The notes beneath the pieces are model-generated. The model ran no database searches. It had not been told where the DNA came from and saw nothing but the letters and a program-made list of their open reading frames with translations. Shown piece after piece: positions 55,647 through 64,000 of a stretch of 64,000 nucleotides of DNA (position 1 is the first letter of the stretch; the number at the start of each line of letters is the position of its first letter). The stretch is from Paraphoma chrysanthemicola. Taxonomy: Eukaryota; Ascomycota; Dothideomycetes; Pleosporales; Phaeosphaeriaceae. The translations under genes were made by a program, and so were the position numbers. The stretch is from assembly GCA_020744225.1 (NCBI GenBank), contig JAGMWG010000005.1:434001-498000 (forward strand). Reading direction: 5' to 3'.

Positions 55647-56300
55647 TCACGACTGCGGTTCTTGAGCAGAGTTATGCATCTTCTCCACAGCTTGAAAGTC
55701 CACTCGCCATTTCGTTGCCATGTCCTCAACTTTCTTTGTCCACTTTTTCACAAGTGGGTGCTGCTCAGCAACCTCTCGAAAGGTAGCATCCTCGTCTTCT
55801 CCTTGTACATCCCACTTCCAGATCCCCTCCTCGTTCACCCATTGTTGTCCGAGTAACTGCTCAATAGCCAACTCCACCTTGGCTGCCGCGTAAATGTCCT
55901 TCGTTTCTCGATACAGCACGTCGTCGTGGCTTTTCCAGGCCGCAACGAATCCCTGGAGAGCACCGAGTATGTTTCCTATGCGCAGGCCAAGGTTTGCACC
56001 AAGTGAATACCCCTCGTCGAAGCCTTCCTGTACGTACTGGCCTTTGCTATTTGCTAGACCTTCGCGGTACGCGTCCGTATCGAGTGCGCGCTGTCGGGAG
56101 GGTAAGTCGGACAGAATTTCGTGTGGCCGTCTGTTTTGGCTGCTCAGATCCAACATGTCACCCGCAACTAACGTAGGCGAAGCTGGCGCAGAGCCGTAGA
56201 CATCGTCAAGTGGATCTTCATGTGGTGGGGTCGGTGGAGCATGCCCAGCAGCGAGCTGTGTCGGGCCTAGAGGAGGCGAGATATCACCAAACGCGTTCAT
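55647..56300 (-). CDS. YAE1: YAE1, Fe-S assembly adaptor
   Basis: Adaptor that, with Lto1, brings the cytosolic iron-sulfur assembly machinery to the ABC protein Rli1 (ABCE1). Single exon, 217 aa. The Yae1 N-domain shows the deca-GX3 pattern, with Gly every fourth residue in KGQYVQEGFDEGYSLGANLG and then GLRIGNILG (about residues 85-120). The C-terminal half is helical and charged. The N-terminus is Pro-rich. Length and motif match the family. Confidence 0.9.
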   Translation of the reverse strand: MNAFGDISPPLGPTQLAAGHAPPTPPHEDPLDDVYGSAPASPTLVAGDMLDLSSQNRRPHEILSDLPSRQRALDTDAYREGLANSKGQYVQEGFDEGYSLGANLGLRIGNILGALQGFVAAWKSHDDVLYRETKDIYAAAKVELAIEQLLGQQWVNEEGIWKWDVQGEDEDATFREVAEQHPLVKKWTKKVEDMATKWRVDFQAVEKMHNSAQEPQS

Positions 56301-56901
56301 TGTCGAGTGGTTCTGCGTATTTACAACCAGATCTTGGACGAAATTGAGTCATCCCGCAGTTTTGACGTGTGGGGTGAAGGAAAGACGACAGGGTAATACT
56401 AGCGCCTTCTCGGCGGATGCGGAGGTTTGAGCTCTTCTGGGACAAGGACCTCTTCCTCTGAAAATAACGACAAGTTGCCGTCGCGTCTAGTACTGAATGA
56501 CGCCATATTGATTGAAAGTTGTCGAGTATCTTGCAACACACAGCTCGACGGCGCCAGTAAGATCTCGGCCACTCGCGACAACACCCGCAGAGAGCTGATC
56601 ACGTCCCTCGTACTGCGGCGCAGCAGCCGGAATTCCACTTCACAAGCCTACCTTCCCATCTCTACATTCGAAGAATCGTCCGGCTAGGCTGCAGCCCAGC
56701 TTCTGGAATTCGACGCAACGGTGATAAGGTGATCACTCATCAATCGCCGAACGGACAAGTTTCGGAACCAATAGAACGTGAACGTACCACCTATATAGCT
56801 GATGCAATCGGTCCACCACAACTCTAAGATTTCTGTCCAGCATTAGTACAAAAGAGCCGCCTAGCACTCAAATCGTTCGATCAATCCTAATTACAGACAT
56901 T
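56301..56901. promoter_or_regulatory. Divergent promoter region
   Basis: About 600 bp separate the YAE1 start (minus) from the SDR start (plus). A 79-codon minus-strand frame at 56399-56638 has an Arg-rich start but no recognisable domain; I do not call it. Confidence 0.45.
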
Positions 56902-57912
56902 ATGGTCGCACTCGACGCCGTTCGTGCCAGCAATGCATCCCTCAAATCGCTCCCATCTGGCCTTGTTGCCGTCTTCGTAGGGGGCACAAGCGGCATTGGA
57001 CTATACACAGCACGCGAACTCGTCCGCAACACCACTGCGCCGCACATATATCTCATCGGTCGCAATCAAACGGAGGCCACCAAGATCATTCAAGAGCTGA
57101 AGGATATCAATTCATCATCCGAGGTTTCCTTCATCCAGAAAGATGTATCGCTGCTAAAGAATGTTGACGAAGCGTGCAAGGAAATCAAGAGCAAGGAGAA
57201 ACAGGTCAACCTGCTGTTCATGACGTGCGGCTACTTGACCTTTCAAGGCAGAACTGAAACACCAGAAGGCCTGGACAAGAAATTCGCTCTCCACTACTAC
57301 ACGCGCATGCGCTTCGTCGACCAACTCCAACCGTTGCTCAGCGCAGCCGCGGCATCAAAGACGCTGTCTCGCGTCGTTGCGGTCCTGGATCCCCAACTTG
57401 GTCTTAGAATGGCGCCGAATTTCTCGGACCTCGACCTCAAGACCACATTTTCACTCAAGAACTGCGCGACCCACGCCAGCGCCATGACCAATCTCGCATT
57501 TTCTCGACTCTCGACTCAGAACTCAGGTACATCCTACATTCACGCTTATCCCTCCATCGTGGACACCGGTGCAGGGCGCGAGGTATCTGGTCTGTTGGGA
57601 CTCGTGGCTAAGCCTCTCTTTTGGGCATTGATGAAGGTTATGCAAGTAAAGCCGGTGGAGAGCGGAGAAAGGCATTTGTATGCTGCGACAAGTCCTACAT
57701 TTGTGCCTATGGCCAACGAAAGCGCCGAAGGAGCCGTGCTTGGAAGCGATGGAGCCAAGGGTAGTGGCAGTTATTTGCTGAACTGGAACGGCGATGTGTT
57801 GGCGGATACAGCCAATGCGAAGAAATTACGTGCAGAAGGTGGAGAGGATAAGGTCACCGATCATACCAAGCAGATATTTGAGAAGATATGTGTGCAAGGT
57901 GGGAAGGCGTGA
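56902..57912 (+). CDS. Atypical short-chain dehydrogenase/reductase
   Basis: NAD(P)-binding Rossmann protein of the SDR superfamily, 336 aa, one exon. The cofactor loop GGTSGIG lies near residues 28-34 in VAVFVGGTSGIGLYTAREL, followed by LIGRNQ. The usual YxxxK catalytic pair is absent: its region reads CATHASAMTNLAFSRL. This pattern occurs in a fungal SDR subgroup often found near secondary-metabolism genes, whose activity is unclear. Substrate unknown; no cluster partner is evident here. Confidence 0.82.
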   Translation: MVALDAVRASNASLKSLPSGLVAVFVGGTSGIGLYTARELVRNTTAPHIYLIGRNQTEATKIIQELKDINSSSEVSFIQKDVSLLKNVDEACKEIKSKEKQVNLLFMTCGYLTFQGRTETPEGLDKKFALHYYTRMRFVDQLQPLLSAAAASKTLSRVVAVLDPQLGLRMAPNFSDLDLKTTFSLKNCATHASAMTNLAFSRLSTQNSGTSYIHAYPSIVDTGAGREVSGLLGLVAKPLFWALMKVMQVKPVESGERHLYAATSPTFVPMANESAEGAVLGSDGAKGSGSYLLNWNGDVLADTANAKKLRAEGGEDKVTDHTKQIFEKICVQGGKA

Positions 57913-58634
57913 ACCAATGTGGAAAGAATCTGAGAGTTATAATCTTGTTCATAATATCTGAATTTGTGGATCTAGCGGATAGCGTTTCTTATCAACCCGG
58001 TCTTATTCTTTTGCGAATCTAATACCCATGAGAAGAAATCATACACCATAGTAAAGCCTCTCTGCTCAATCCAGCGCGCAAAGTTTTAATAGTATACAAA
58101 GTCCAACGACGTCTACTTCACCAGCCCCAAACACCACAGAATCACATCACCAGCTCGCCTGTCTCTGCCAAACTCCCAACAATCCACTCGAGTCACATTT
58201 CATAATTCCAACCCTATCATTGCCTCCTCGTCTCGAGCCCCTCCATATCCACTCAATCCACCGCATTCCGTTCTTGCGATCTCCCCGGAGGCTTCCAGCG
58301 GGATGCCTAATCAGGCAATCCTCCGGCCCAAAACTTCCCCGCAAACAACAATCCGCCCGCAACGCATCGAGCCATGTGGGTGAGCGCCGACGATGGAACA
58401 CTTTCGCGCTGGCTAGAACAATTGGCGCCTCTGTGTCATCAGATGACCCGAGGCGGACCCTTTTAAATACTCTGGAGAAGCCCGCTCTCGGGCTAATTAT
58501 CTTCTTTCCTGCTCAATTGAACACAAAGTCCAACTAGCTGTTGTGTGAGGTCACCACACGTCTTTCACGTAGACTACTTTAATAGCTTTCCATTGCTCTT
58601 CGCCTCCCAATTCTCTCTTGGTCCTACTATACAC
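57913..58634. other. Gap between two SDR genes
   Basis: About 720 bp with the 3' end of the first SDR and the promoter of the second. No gene is evident. Confidence 0.45.
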
Positions 58635-59576
58635 ATGATCTCCAAAATGGCCTCCACACACAGCCTCCCCGAGTTCAGTCTCGCGAACAAAGTCGTCCTT
58701 GTTTCTGGCGCAGCACGCGGTCTCGGCCTCACTCAAGCCGAAGCACTACTTGAAGCCGGCGCAAAAGGTACTTGCAACCAAAACAATCCGCGCAAGTTTT
58801 CCCCCAGGCTAGCTAGCTAACACGCAAATTTAAAAAGTCTACGCACTCGACCGCCTCCCCGAGCCAAGTCCAGACTTTCACACCATTGCGGCGCGCGCAA
58901 AGTCCGATCTGAACACCTCGCTGACGTACCGACAAATCGACGTGCGCGATGTGACCAACTTGAACAAGATTGTGCAGGAGATTGCAGACGCCGAAGGCCG
59001 GATGGATGGCTTGATTGCGGCTGCAGGCATCCAGCAGGAGACGACTGCGCTGGAGTATACCGCCGAGGATGCGAATCGCATGTTTGAAGTGAACATTACA
59101 GGCGTGTTCATGACGGCGCAAGCAGTTGCAAAGCAAATGATTAGGTTCGGACAAGGTGGAAGTATTGTTATGATTGCGAGCATGAGTGGGAGCATTGCGA
59201 ACAGGGTATGTGTTCTTGATCTCACAACTGGTTTAAAGGGGTCTGGACTAACGTGTGTGACAAGGGCTTGATTTGCTCCGCATACAATGCCTCGAAGGCT
59301 GGTGTTATTCAGCTCGGACGCAACCTTGCTGCCGAGTGGGGCCAGTACAACATTCGTGTCAACACCATCTCACCAGGGTACATTGTAACGGCAATGGTTG
59401 AGGAATTGTTCGTCAAGTATCCAGAGCGCAAGGCAGATTGGCCGACGCAGAACATGCTGGGAAGATTATCGAAGCCACAGGAGTACAGAGGTGCGGCGGT
59501 GTTCTTGCTCAGCGAGGCAAGCTCGTTCATGACTGGGGCCGATTTGAAGATGGACGGTGGACACAGTGCATGGTAG
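58635..59576 (+). CDS. Classical short-chain dehydrogenase/reductase
   Basis: NAD(P)-dependent oxidoreductase of the classical SDR family, 270 aa. Exons 58635-58767, 58838-59205 and 59265-59576. Motifs: GAARGLG cofactor loop, the DV after Q-I-D-V-R, AAAGI in place of NNAG, catalytic Ser in IASMSGSIAN, and YNASK holding the Tyr and Lys. RVNTISPGYIVTAM and the final TGADLKMDGGHSAW are typical of sugar or polyol reductases such as sorbose reductase or mannitol dehydrogenase. A second ATG at 58647 is an equally good start. Substrate not determined. Confidence 0.88.
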
Positions 59577-60361
59577 TATAGGGCACACTGAGCGCTGCGT
59601 TAGCAAGGAGATTAATTTATACCAAAATGCCTTGATTCATTCTGATTCCAGTCTGCCAGAGCATGCTTATGCACTTCGCAGCGTATGGCGACAGTTCGAA
59701 ATAAGGTGCTTCTCGTAACAGTACTACCGGCAAAGCGGCTTTGCTACGAGCTGTGGCTTGCCTCTAGTCAGCTAAAGCTGTTCAAGTGCTGTGAATTGCC
59801 CTCTCAGAGGGCTTGTTTTTGCTGATTTGAACCAGTCAATGGAGAGCGAGAATAGCAATACATCGAGCATCGGATGACATTAGAAAGATGGGCTGGGTTT
59901 GAAAAGAGGATATGAAGTAGAGAAGAAGCATTAGAATAATGACATGAGGTAGAAACAATCCAGATTAAGTAAGCGCTGCCGTCCAAAACGGCAGGTATCT
60001 TGTTAACGAAATGAGAAAGTTGCAGGCCACCCAGCGCTCTCTACCTGTGCACACTATCTTCCTCATGTTTCACGGCAGAAGCGCGATAGCACTGGCCCTA
60101 CGTCGTCATCTGCGGCTACTGTACTAGACCACTCACTACTGGTTATTCCATGTTCGCCAAAGCAGTAACGCGCAACAGCATCCCATAGTAGGACGGAGCT
60201 AGCTCGTTCTTCCTGTTGCATCGATTGCGATGTTAGTGCACCAACATCAGTGCATCGCCAGATACGAACTCCTTTACACTACTACCTACTGGGAACGCTG
60301 GAGCCTCGAGCGATGACGCCTCCGCGCCAGCCTTCTGCTAGTAACTCAGCCGAGGTGAGTC
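59577..60361. other. Convergent 3' flanks
   Basis: About 780 bp between convergent genes, AT-richer than the genes. No gene is evident. Confidence 0.45.
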
Positions 60362-61816
60362 TCAATCAGTATCGTTATCTTGATGCGAGATCATGAGCTC
60401 CGGATCTGGATCTTCATTGTCCGTATCAAATAATTTCGGTTGCGGCGCAGGAGGCTTCGGTGGTGAACGAACAATCCTGATTGTAGACCCTGTCATCTCT
60501 TCCTTCTGCTCTGCTTCCGAGTCGCTATAATCCAATAGTGTCTTGGTTGCCTTCTCTTTCCCTTTGCGCTTCACTCCAAGCGCCTCGTGCAGAACATCCT
60601 TGCCTTGAATAAAGGCCTCCAGCTCAGCACCAATAGCACATACAAGCAGATTCCAACTTCTTGAAGTGGCGTACTCTAGCTTCTCCTGAATATAGGAGAT
60701 TGTGTTGTCCATCTGATCAAGCAGTCGCGACGAATCTGGCGCATTGCTTCGACCTGCTTGTTGCATGAAGCTCTGCAGGCTGCTCTCGTAGTCTGCCACC
60801 TTTTTTATGACATCGTTCCAGAGCACAGCACCTTCCTCCAGCGCGCTGCGATCTGTGTCAAGCTCTTCACATTTCTCTGCCAACCTAGTGTATTCGTCCT
60901 GCCAGTATTCGCGCGCCATTTCGAGTGTGCGTCTCTTCACGGGTAGCGTCAGAAATGGCGTTGACGATAGTGGTACGTGGTTCATGTTCGGTGGTCGCGC
61001 CAGAAAGCCCGACACTTCCCTGTCTAACAATGATAGTGATGTCTTGTATGACGATAGTCTCGCTTCAATAGAGTTCTGGGAATCGGCCAAATCGTCAAGC
61101 ACTCGTTTGTGCCGCCTTTTGAGTGCCCACAGCTCCTCCTCTTTCTGTCGTATCTCCTGCTCAAGCTTAGAAGCCTCTCTCTGTAAAGTCTGGGTCTTTG
61201 CGCCGGCATCTTCGCCCTCAATGTCCCTGATTTTCTTCTCCAATCGCGAACGCTTCTGAGTCCATGCTTCCGTCTTCTCGACCGTGATTTGCAGCTCTCG
61301 CAAGTCCTCGTCGAGAAGATCCAGCTCTTCGGCTCGAACGCCTGCCAGCTGTCGTACGCGCCTGGAGATTCCCAGTCTCGCTGCGTTCAAGCCAACCTTC
61401 TTCCTAGGCTTGCGCGCATTCGTTCCATTATCTGCACTACGATCGCTGGAGCGAACACTGCTGACAGTGGGCGTGGTACTGCCGGTTGACACCAAGTCAT
61501 CAGGTATAGTGTCCTTGCCTGACAGACCGCTCATCAAGCCATCTGCCTGCGAGTCTAGCAGCTCTTGTAGCTGTTGTTCGAGATGTCGCGCGCGTCGCTG
61601 CAGGGCAAGCAGATCGTCGGGCACGCGAGGTAGCGGCGACAAGCTCGTTCTCGGTGCGCTCCATAGTACGGATGAAGTCACAGGGGGTGGTATGCGTGGG
61701 GACGGCGGGGAATTGTAGAGCGGGAGCTCATGATCGCGCATGTGTGGATCCTCAAAGGACCTTCGGAACTTGGGCGGAGGCGACAGCGAGCCAAGGACTG
61801 AGTTGAATATAGACAT
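60362..61816 (-). CDS. Coiled-coil protein, Atg28-like
   Basis: Predicted 484-aa cytoplasmic coiled-coil protein. The start MSIFNSVLGSLSPPPKF and the arrangement of Pro/Ser-rich N-terminus, helices (about residues 80-105, 165-270 and 300-400) and acidic tail resemble proteins annotated as autophagy-related Atg28 in filamentous ascomycetes; in Pichia Atg28 aids pexophagy. The long helical part contains KLEQEIRQKEEELWALKRRH. The ATG at 61816 is the first in frame; the frame is open upstream without ATG. Similarity is from memory, so the name is provisional. Confidence 0.65.
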   Translation of the reverse strand: MSIFNSVLGSLSPPPKFRRSFEDPHMRDHELPLYNSPPSPRIPPPVTSSVLWSAPRTSLSPLPRVPDDLLALQRRARHLEQQLQELLDSQADGLMSGLSGKDTIPDDLVSTGSTTPTVSSVRSSDRSADNGTNARKPRKKVGLNAARLGISRRVRQLAGVRAEELDLLDEDLRELQITVEKTEAWTQKRSRLEKKIRDIEGEDAGAKTQTLQREASKLEQEIRQKEEELWALKRRHKRVLDDLADSQNSIEARLSSYKTSLSLLDREVSGFLARPPNMNHVPLSSTPFLTLPVKRRTLEMAREYWQDEYTRLAEKCEELDTDRSALEEGAVLWNDVIKKVADYESSLQSFMQQAGRSNAPDSSRLLDQMDNTISYIQEKLEYATSRSWNLLVCAIGAELEAFIQGKDVLHEALGVKRKGKEKATKTLLDYSDSEAEQKEEMTGSTIRIVRSPPKPPAPQPKLFDTDNEDPDPELMISHQDNDTD

Positions 61817-62537
61817 ACTCGCTCGATGCAAGTTATAAAGGAAATACAGAACCAAAAGAAGACCAGGTAGCTTAGGCGTTTTGGTGGGTGTTTATGTGAC
61901 CACTCTAGGTAGCTGTCAAGTTGGCACCTGCATGTGAACAAATCACAAGGCAGGCGCGGAAACACCCCGTGAGGCTGTCCTTCAAGGTCCAAGCTTCGAC
62001 TTAATGACGAGCATTTCCATATGGTTATTTTACGTGTTTTCAAGTCCAGCTCAGGAGCATTCCTCGTCCAGTAGCACAAGGTAAGCTGCGTTATTAAATA
62101 ATGCATTAAAAGGGAGTGCTTGCAATTAGACTTGGTAGGTCGTCGATGACACTATGATGAGCCCCACGACTGCGAGTGAATGAACCTTATTCAAAGTGTA
62201 GCTGTTCGATAATACTGAGTTCGGAGAGAACATACTCGTCAGTTTCAAACGCATAGATAGAAAGCATTATCAGGTAACGTCCAGCTTTTGGTGCTGCTGA
62301 TAATCGCTGCTTGAGAACGACCCCGGTGACGCTAGTACCATCCTGGCTAGCGTCCATCGCGGGGCGCACCTGCGCAATTCTCTAAGCGAGCCCGCACCAA
62401 ATATCGCACTTCTCGAAGTCGACGTCGCGACAACAGCTAACTCTAGGTTCACCATAAAGTACGTCTGCGGCCCCGAACACTCGTCGGAGCCCTCCTAATC
62501 AATCAGACAGAAGCCGTCCTACCAAACCACATACAAC
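61817..62537. promoter_or_regulatory. Divergent promoter region with RPS2
   Basis: About 720 bp between the coiled-coil gene (minus) and RPS2 (plus). It should contain the strong ribosomal-protein promoter. No specific element can be assigned. Confidence 0.45.
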
Positions 62538-63424
62538 ATGGCTGATGCAGGCGCACCTCGCGGCGGCGGTGGATTCGGATCTCGCGGTGATCGTGGAGGT
62601 GATCGTGGCCGAGGCCGCGGTCGTGGACGCGGTCGCCGTGGCGGCAAGAGCGAGGTACATACAAGCAGAGTTTAAAGACCCAGGCAGAATTGACAAGTGG
62701 TACAGGAGAAGGAGTGGCAGCCAGTCACCAAGCTCGGTCGTCTCGTAAAGGCCGGCAAGATCAAGAGCATGGAGGAGATGTATGTTGACGCACAAATGGG
62801 CCTGGCGGAGCACGAACTGACAATAGCAGCTACCTCCACTCTCTGCCCATCAAGGAGTACCAGATCGTCGACTTCTTCCTCCCCAAGCTCAAGGACGAGG
62901 TCATGAAGATCAAGCCCGTCCAGAAGCAGACCCGTGCCGGTCAGCGTACCCGCTTCAAGGCCATCGTCGTCATCGGTGACTCTGAGGGCCACATTGGTCT
63001 CGGTATCAAGACCTCCAAGGAAGTCGCGACCGCCATCCGCGCCGCCATCATCATCGCCAAGCTCAGCGTCGTCCCAATCCGAAGAGGTTACTGGGGTACC
63101 AACCTCGGTGAGCCTCACTCTCTGCCCACCAAGGAGAGCGGCAAGTGCGGTTCCGTCACCGTCCGTCTCATTCCTGCGCCCCGTGGTACCGGCTTGGTTG
63201 CTTCGCCCGCCGTCAAGCGTCTCTTGCAGCTTGCTGGTGTCCAGGACATCTACACTGCCTCGTCCGGTTCGACCAAGACCCTCGAGAACACCCTCAAGGC
63301 CACATTCGTCGCCGTCGCCAACTCATACGGCTTCCTCACACCAAACTTATGGAAAGAGACGAAGCTCAACAGATCTCCTCTTGAGGAGTACAGCGATGTT
63401 CTCCGTGAGGGCAAGCGTTACTAG
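62538..63424 (+). CDS. RPS2: 40S ribosomal protein uS5 (S2)
   Basis: Component of the small ribosomal subunit near the decoding site and mRNA entry. Exons 62538-62654, 62706-62779 and 62830-63424, 261 aa. The N-terminus is rich in RGG repeats (GRGRGRGRGRRGG), as in eukaryotic S2. Conserved blocks: MEEIYLHSLPIKEYQ, restored by intron 2, VVIGDSEGHIGLGIKTSKEV, RRGYWGTNLGEPHSLP, and LIPAPRGTGLVASP. Two short introns (51 and 50 nt) early in the gene are usual for fungal ribosomal genes. Confidence 0.97.
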
Positions 63425-64000
63425 ACGGTTTCGGGCGATGTGGGTCTTTTTCAGCATTCCAGGGTTAAGGCGTGAGGTAATGCATTCGGGACCTCAGCTA
63501 TGTATCTGATGATTACGCTGGGTCATCCGGCATGAAAATGAACAACTTCATAACACCTTCAAACTGCTCCGATTTCACGCGCTGGGTTGTGACTGCTTGC
63601 TTACTCGAAACGATCTATGCACAAGGGTGATGCCAAGTCGTACAGACCATGACTTTGACGGCTATCCTACTGGATCGTGGCTCCAGATGATATCAGAATA
63701 GTCGTCATCAAAGTGAATATGACAGAGTAATGCGCTGACAACCATGACTTGCAATAAATTGTAGTTGATTGACTATTTCATTCGTGCGGTCTTGTGTATC
63801 CTCAAGGAATCCCGCTCTTCCAAACGAAACACAAAAAAACATATTGTATCTGGACAGGCCTCTGAACCATGGCAAAGCCTCATCTGACAGTGTCCACGGG
63901 TCGAGCCGAGCGATCATAAAGTCATAAAGCCAATGCGGCATTTGGCGTGATCACAAGCGGAAGTGCGAACGAATGTGGCTTTCTTTTCACGCAGCACTTC
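63425..64000. other. RPS2 3' flank to window end
   Basis: About 580 bp with no gene; short minus-strand frames lack motifs. Confidence 0.45.

Noticed and set aside
56399..56638. 79-codon frame with Arg-rich start, possible mitochondrial peptide
   Set aside because: Too short, no family, and lies in the divergent promoter of YAE1.

Overview
The window is nuclear DNA of a filamentous ascomycete, most likely a Dothideomycete. The signs are short spliceosomal introns (about 45-70 nt, GTAAGT-like donors, CTAAC-type branch sites), compact genes on both strands, HET-domain proteins, ERG4, a SUR7-family eisosome protein and an intact Alt a 1-family secreted protein. I joined exons by eye from frame, splice sites and family similarity, so exon ends are predictions. 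No mobile element, rRNA, tRNA or CRISPR array could be supported.

Layout. 1-1660: 3'-truncated HET gene (minus). 2815-5133: RBR ubiquitin ligase (minus). 5794-7504: PAP2 lipid phosphatase (minus), divergent from an alpha/beta hydrolase (8209-9969, plus). 11253-12332: SUR7-like membrane protein. 14428-15803: PNG1. 17951-26556: an accessory-looking block holding a broken Hsp70-like gene, the Alt a 1-like gene and two more HET genes that are paralogues of the first. 26869-30053: ERG4 and an MPDU1-like PQ-loop gene. 30241-30570: a decayed tandem repeat. 31177-32504: a 7TM receptor. 32505-35663: about 3.2 kb without a recognisable gene. 35664-40676: intronless YTA7/ATAD2-like ATPase. 42431-48581: three mitochondrial genes in sequence (TMEM223-like, PDX1, aspartate/glutamate carrier). 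50313-52148: C2H2 zinc-finger factor. 53068-55077: UbiB-family kinase-like protein. 55647-56300: YAE1. 56902-59576: two unrelated SDR enzymes. 60362-61816: Atg28-like coiled coil. 62538-63424: ribosomal protein uS5 (RPS2).

Most genes are housekeeping: lipid and sterol metabolism, mitochondrial carriers and PDH, glycoprotein quality control, chromatin, translation and Fe-S loading. The unusual part is the HET family. The three HET proteins share a Cys/His-rich N-terminus and a mid-protein CxxC, and the two complete ones also share a C-terminal CxxC and a terminal IDIW motif. This suggests one architecture with three metal-binding knuckles around a HET domain. Each paralogue has a different intron pattern. 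Their position beside a decayed Hsp70-like gene and a secreted Alt a 1-like protein fits a fast-evolving self/non-self or host-interaction region, but that link is inference.
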